Source: Candidatus Krumholzibacteriia bacterium (GTDB taxonomy: Bacteria > Krumholzibacteriota > Krumholzibacteriia > Krumholzibacteriales > Krumholzibacteriaceae). Taken from it: a DNA stretch of 8,079 nucleotides. Each line of letters begins with the position of its first letter. Position 1 is the first letter of the stretch. The notes under the pieces are model-generated. The model was not told the DNA's origin. It was given only the letters and a program-made list of their open reading frames with translations, and ran no database searches. Of this stretch, positions 6,188-8,079 are shown piece after piece. The stretch lies in contig JAQVGR010000059.1 in the NCBI GenBank assembly GCA_028696635.1, positions 1 to 8,079 of the forward strand, written 5' to 3'. A program made the translations under genes and the position numbers.

Positions 6188-6199
6188 ACGCGTCACTGC

Positions 6200-6508
6200 T
6201 CATGATCCGTCGGCATCGAGCACCGGCGGCACGGCGAAGAAGTCGTCCTCCCGCTCGGGAGCGGCGGCGAGCACCTCGTCGCGGTCGAGGCATTCCCCCG
6301 GCGAGTCCCCGCGGGGCGCGGCAGCGGGGCGGCTCATCGCGGCCCGCCGCTCCTCCAGGCCCGCGGCCGGCCCCGGAGCGTCCCCGAGGATCCTGACGAA
6401 CTCTATGATCCGCTCGAGCTGCATCCCGAGCAATTCCCGCTCCCCGGGATCGAGCTCTATGCGCGCGAGCTCTTCGAGGCGCTTTATATCCGATTCCGAT
6501 ATCGTCAT
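6200..6508 (-). CDS. gatC: Aspartyl/glutamyl-tRNA(Asn/Gln) amidotransferase subunit C
   Basis: 102 residues, the usual size. GatC is the small belt subunit that wraps GatA and stabilises the GatA-GatB assembly. The N-terminal helical pair is clear: ISESDIKRLEELARIELDPGE and then a second helix with MQLERIIEFVRILGD. The C-terminal part has LDRDEV followed by a VPPVLD-type tail, matching the family's 'LREDEV ... VPxVL' ending. The central linker (about 43-78) is Ala/Pro/Gly-rich and lacks a clear version of the 'VEP' motif seen in many GatC proteins, so the middle is divergent. Start ATG 6508 is supported by a GGAGGAG-type site 8 bases upstream; an in-frame upstream ATG at 6565 lies at the predicted transcript start and would add a non-conserved Gly/Pro-rich extension. 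First gene of the operon. Confidence 0.93.
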   Translation of the reverse strand: MTISESDIKRLEELARIELDPGERELLGMQLERIIEFVRILGDAPGPAAGLEERRAAMSRPAAAPRGDSPGECLDRDEVLAAAPEREDDFFAVPPVLDADGS

Positions 6509-6572
6509 GGAACCCGCTCCTCCCGCCGGCCGTCCCCGCGGCGGCGCAGCACCGCGCCCCGCCACGAGGGAG

Positions 6573-6602
6573 AGACTACCCGCAGGGACGCGCCGCTGTC
6601 AA
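6573..6602 (-). promoter_or_regulatory. Candidate sigma-70-type promoter of gatCAB
   Basis: On the minus strand TTGACA (6602-6597), an 18-base spacer, then TAGTCT (6578-6573). The -35 is perfect and the -10 keeps the TA....T positions. The predicted start near 6565 gives a leader of about 57 bases that includes the gatC ribosome binding site (6524-6517). Confidence 0.55.
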
Positions 6603-6607
6603 CATGC

Positions 6608-6633
6608 TCGCCGCACGCGTTCGCCGCACGCGT
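6608..6633. repeat. Perfect 13-bp tandem repeat just upstream of the gatC promoter
   Basis: TCGCCGCACGCGT occurs twice head to tail (6608-6620 and 6621-6633). It lies 5 bases upstream of the gatC -35 box and about 80 bases upstream of the divergent -35 box. Each unit includes the palindrome ACGCGT. The position suits an activator or repressor binding two adjacent sites on nearly the same DNA face, but no regulator can be named. Confidence 0.6.
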
Positions 6634-6712
6634 CGTCCCCGGCTCTGAATATCTCCGGTTCCAGGGTGTATCCCGGTCCTGGAGACCCGGCCGGCTGCGG
6701 GGACGCTTTGGA

Positions 6713-6741
6713 TTGACCCCCGCGCCGGGTTTCCCTAGGAT
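6713..6741 (+). promoter_or_regulatory. Candidate sigma-70-type promoter of the DUF2207-type gene
   Basis: TTGACC (6713-6718), a 17-base spacer, then TAGGAT (6736-6741). The predicted start near 6748 gives a short leader of about 24 bases carrying the ribosome site before ATG 6772. Confidence 0.55.
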
Positions 6742-6761
6742 GGGAGCCGAGCATTCGATCC

Positions 6762-6770
6762 GGAGGTGAT
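6762..6770 (+). promoter_or_regulatory. Extended Shine-Dalgarno sequence of the DUF2207-type gene
   Basis: GGAGGTGAT is an almost full-length complement of the 16S rRNA 3' tail. It is followed one base later by ATG 6772 (5 bases from GGAGG to the start). It fixes the start and suggests efficient translation. Confidence 0.75.
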
Positions 6771-6771
6771 C

Positions 6772-8079
6772 ATGCGTGCAATCGTGATGCGCACGGGAGG
6801 AGCCATCCTGCTCGCCGCAGCGGCCTGCGCGGCGACGCCAGCCGCGTCGTGGTCCGACAAGAGCTATTTCCACCCCGACATCGCCGTGACGATCGCGCTG
6901 ACCCCGGGCGGAGCCGCGGATGTGGAAGAGATCCGCTCATACCGGTTCGACGGGAGCTTTTCGTGGGCGTATCTGAAAAAGGCCGTCGAGGGGCAATACG
7001 GCAGGTACCGGATCGAGTACCTCGACGTGAGCGACGCCGAAACCGGCGAGCGGCTCCCGGCGGAGCTCTCGCGGGAGGGCGGATACGAGATCGTCACCTG
7101 GCGGTACAGCGCGAAAGACGAGACGCGCAGGTTCCGGATCAGATACCGCGTGCACGACGCGGTTCAGCGGTACGGCGACGCCGCCCAGCTCTACTGGAAG
7201 GTCATCGGCGAGGAGCACGAGCGGATCTCCCGCCTCAGCGTGACCCTTCGCCCTCCCGCTCCGAGCGCATCGCTGCTGAAGGTGTTCGTGCACGGGCCGG
7301 GCGCCGGCGAGCTCGACATAGCCGACGACCGTTCGAGCGCCTCCGTGCGCGTCGGCGAAATCGAACGCGGCCGATTGGTCGAGATCCGCGCGCTGATGGA
7401 TCCGTCGATATTTCACGAAACGCCGGCGCGCGGCGGGGAATCGCACGCATCTCTCCTCGAGGACGAACGGCGCATCACCGAGCAGTGGCGGATGGAGCAG
7501 GAGCGCAGGATCGAGCGCTCCCGCCGCCGCGGCAAAGAGCTCGCCGCGGCCATGATCATCGGCGCCGCGTCGGTCCTGGCCCTCGCCGCCGTCTTCGCGC
7601 GGTTCTTCGGCGAATACGGGCGCGAATACGATGCGGGATATGCGCACCGGTACGAGCGGCAGCCCCCGCGGGACATACCTCCCTGCTACATCCCCGCGAT
7701 CATGACGCAGAGCGGAGCGAGGATCGAGCAGATGGGCAAGGCGTTCGTCGCCTCGCTTCTCGAATGCGCCCGCCTCGGCTGCCTCGAGATCCGCGAGCGC
7801 GAGAAGGGCAGCCTCATATTCAAGAAGAAGGAGCTCGAGTACGAGCTGACCGGGCTGGGACGGAAGGTCGTCGCCGGCGGCGAGGAGGGCCTGCCCCGCC
7901 CGCTGACCTTCTTCGAGCGCGACGTCCTCGAGGCGGTCTTCGTCGAGGCGGGAGACGGCTCGAAGACGACCGGCGAGGAGATCAGGAAGTGGGCCGCGGA
8001 GAGAGCGGGCTCGAGGACGAATTTCTACCAGTTCGTCGAGGAGGGCGGCAAGCGGCTGCGGCGGGAATTAGAGCGCCTC
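6772..8079 (+). CDS. DUF2207-type exported membrane protein (partial; 3' end outside window)
   Basis: 436 codons are open to the window edge without a stop. Residues 1-25 form a signal peptide (hydrophobic 10-21, then TPAAS). An extracytoplasmic beta-rich domain follows (about 30-235). It begins with VTIALTPGGAADVEE and RFDGSFSWAYL, the pattern of the DUF2207 N-terminal domain ('..v.pdGs..v.E.....F.g.f......'). A charged, proline-free helix (about 236-256, rich in Glu and Arg) leads into a transmembrane helix at about 257-280. The cytoplasmic side resembles the winged-helix-like region of DUF2207 proteins: PPRDIPPCYIPAI, then FVASLLECARLGCLEIRERE, and later LTFFERDVLEAVF. Known members usually continue with more membrane segments and a Gly-rich tail, expected beyond 8079. 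Function is not established. The gene is divergent from gatC and has its own promoter. Family call is by pattern memory. Confidence 0.87.
   Translation, partial: MRAIVMRTGGAILLAAAACAATPAASWSDKSYFHPDIAVTIALTPGGAADVEEIRSYRFDGSFSWAYLKKAVEGQYGRYRIEYLDVSDAETGERLPAELSREGGYEIVTWRYSAKDETRRFRIRYRVHDAVQRYGDAAQLYWKVIGEEHERISRLSVTLRPPAPSASLLKVFVHGPGAGELDIADDRSSASVRVGEIERGRLVEIRALMDPSIFHETPARGGESHASLLEDERRITEQWRMEQERRIERSRRRGKELAAAMIIGAASVLALAAVFARFFGEYGREYDAGYAHRYERQPPRDIPPCYIPAIMTQSGARIEQMGKAFVASLLECARLGCLEIREREKGSLIFKKKELEYELTGLGRKVVAGGEEGLPRPLTFFERDVLEAVFVEAGDGSKTTGEEIRKWAAERAGSRTNFYQFVEEGGKRLRRELERL

Larger units (their letters stand above)
6509..6771. other. Divergent intergenic control region between gatC and the DUF2207-type gene
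   Basis: This 263-base stretch has no credible gene. It contains a minus-strand promoter and ribosome site for gatC, a perfect 13-bp tandem repeat, a weak 6-bp inverted repeat (TCCAGG at 6660-6665 with CCTGGA at 6678-6683), and a plus-strand promoter and strong ribosome site for the next gene. Confidence 0.7.

Noticed and set aside
6815..6830. Lipobox at Cys19 of the DUF2207-type protein
   Set aside because: The preceding residues are all Ala, and a better signal peptidase I site (TPAAS) follows; the protein is anchored by a later membrane helix.
1..8079. tRNA or rRNA genes, CRISPR arrays, insertion sequences, integrase sites
   Set aside because: I saw no cloverleaf, regularly spaced repeats, transposase motifs or terminal inverted repeats in the window, although no search program was run.

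Overview
This is a GC-rich, gene-dense bacterial chromosomal window with no mobile elements, RNA genes or CRISPR seen. Shine-Dalgarno-led starts, TTGACA-type promoters, an ECF sigma factor and a gatCAB operon mark it as bacterial. The combination of a WD40 protein with a secreted or lipoprotein-like start, a DUF6249-like small membrane protein beside an ECF sigma/anti-sigma pair, and a DUF2207-type protein is reminiscent of uncultured FCB-related or neighbouring lineages (Krumholzibacteriota, Eisenbacteria and similar). That placement is a low-confidence impression from memory, not a computed result.

Layout. (1) 1-1461, minus: the N-terminal 487 residues of an exported seven-bladed WD40 protein followed by an immunoglobulin-like segment; the gene runs off the left edge. 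(2) 1545-1907, minus: a 120-residue, three-helix membrane protein resembling DUF6249. (3) 1908-2121: a divergent control region. (4) 2122-2703 and 2681-3205, plus: an ECF sigma factor overlapping a membrane zinc-finger anti-sigma factor. (5) 6508-3215, minus: gatC-gatA-gatB, the tRNA-dependent amidotransferase operon, convergent with the anti-sigma gene with only 9 bases between stops. (6) 6509-6771: a second divergent control region. (7) 6772-8079, plus: a DUF2207-type exported, membrane-anchored protein that runs off the right edge.

How the genes relate. The sigma factor, its anti-sigma factor and the divergent membrane protein look like one envelope-response unit. Two TGAAAC boxes, in inverted orientation, face outward at ECF-like spacing from GTC-containing -10 candidates, so the sigma factor may drive both its own operon and the small membrane protein. 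The gatCAB operon is housekeeping: it makes Gln-tRNA(Gln) and/or Asn-tRNA(Asn) from misacylated precursors, and all catalytic residues are intact.

The most unusual signals are regulatory. The WD40 gene has a near-consensus promoter (TTGACA-17-TATGAT) that would place the transcript start on the A of its ATG (leaderless), and a perfect 12-bp inverted repeat spans its -35 box. The gatC/DUF2207 region carries two divergent promoters with a perfect 13-bp tandem repeat next to one of them. I see no clear new multi-gene defence or metabolic system; the ECF module and the partial WD40 protein are the best candidates for follow-up.
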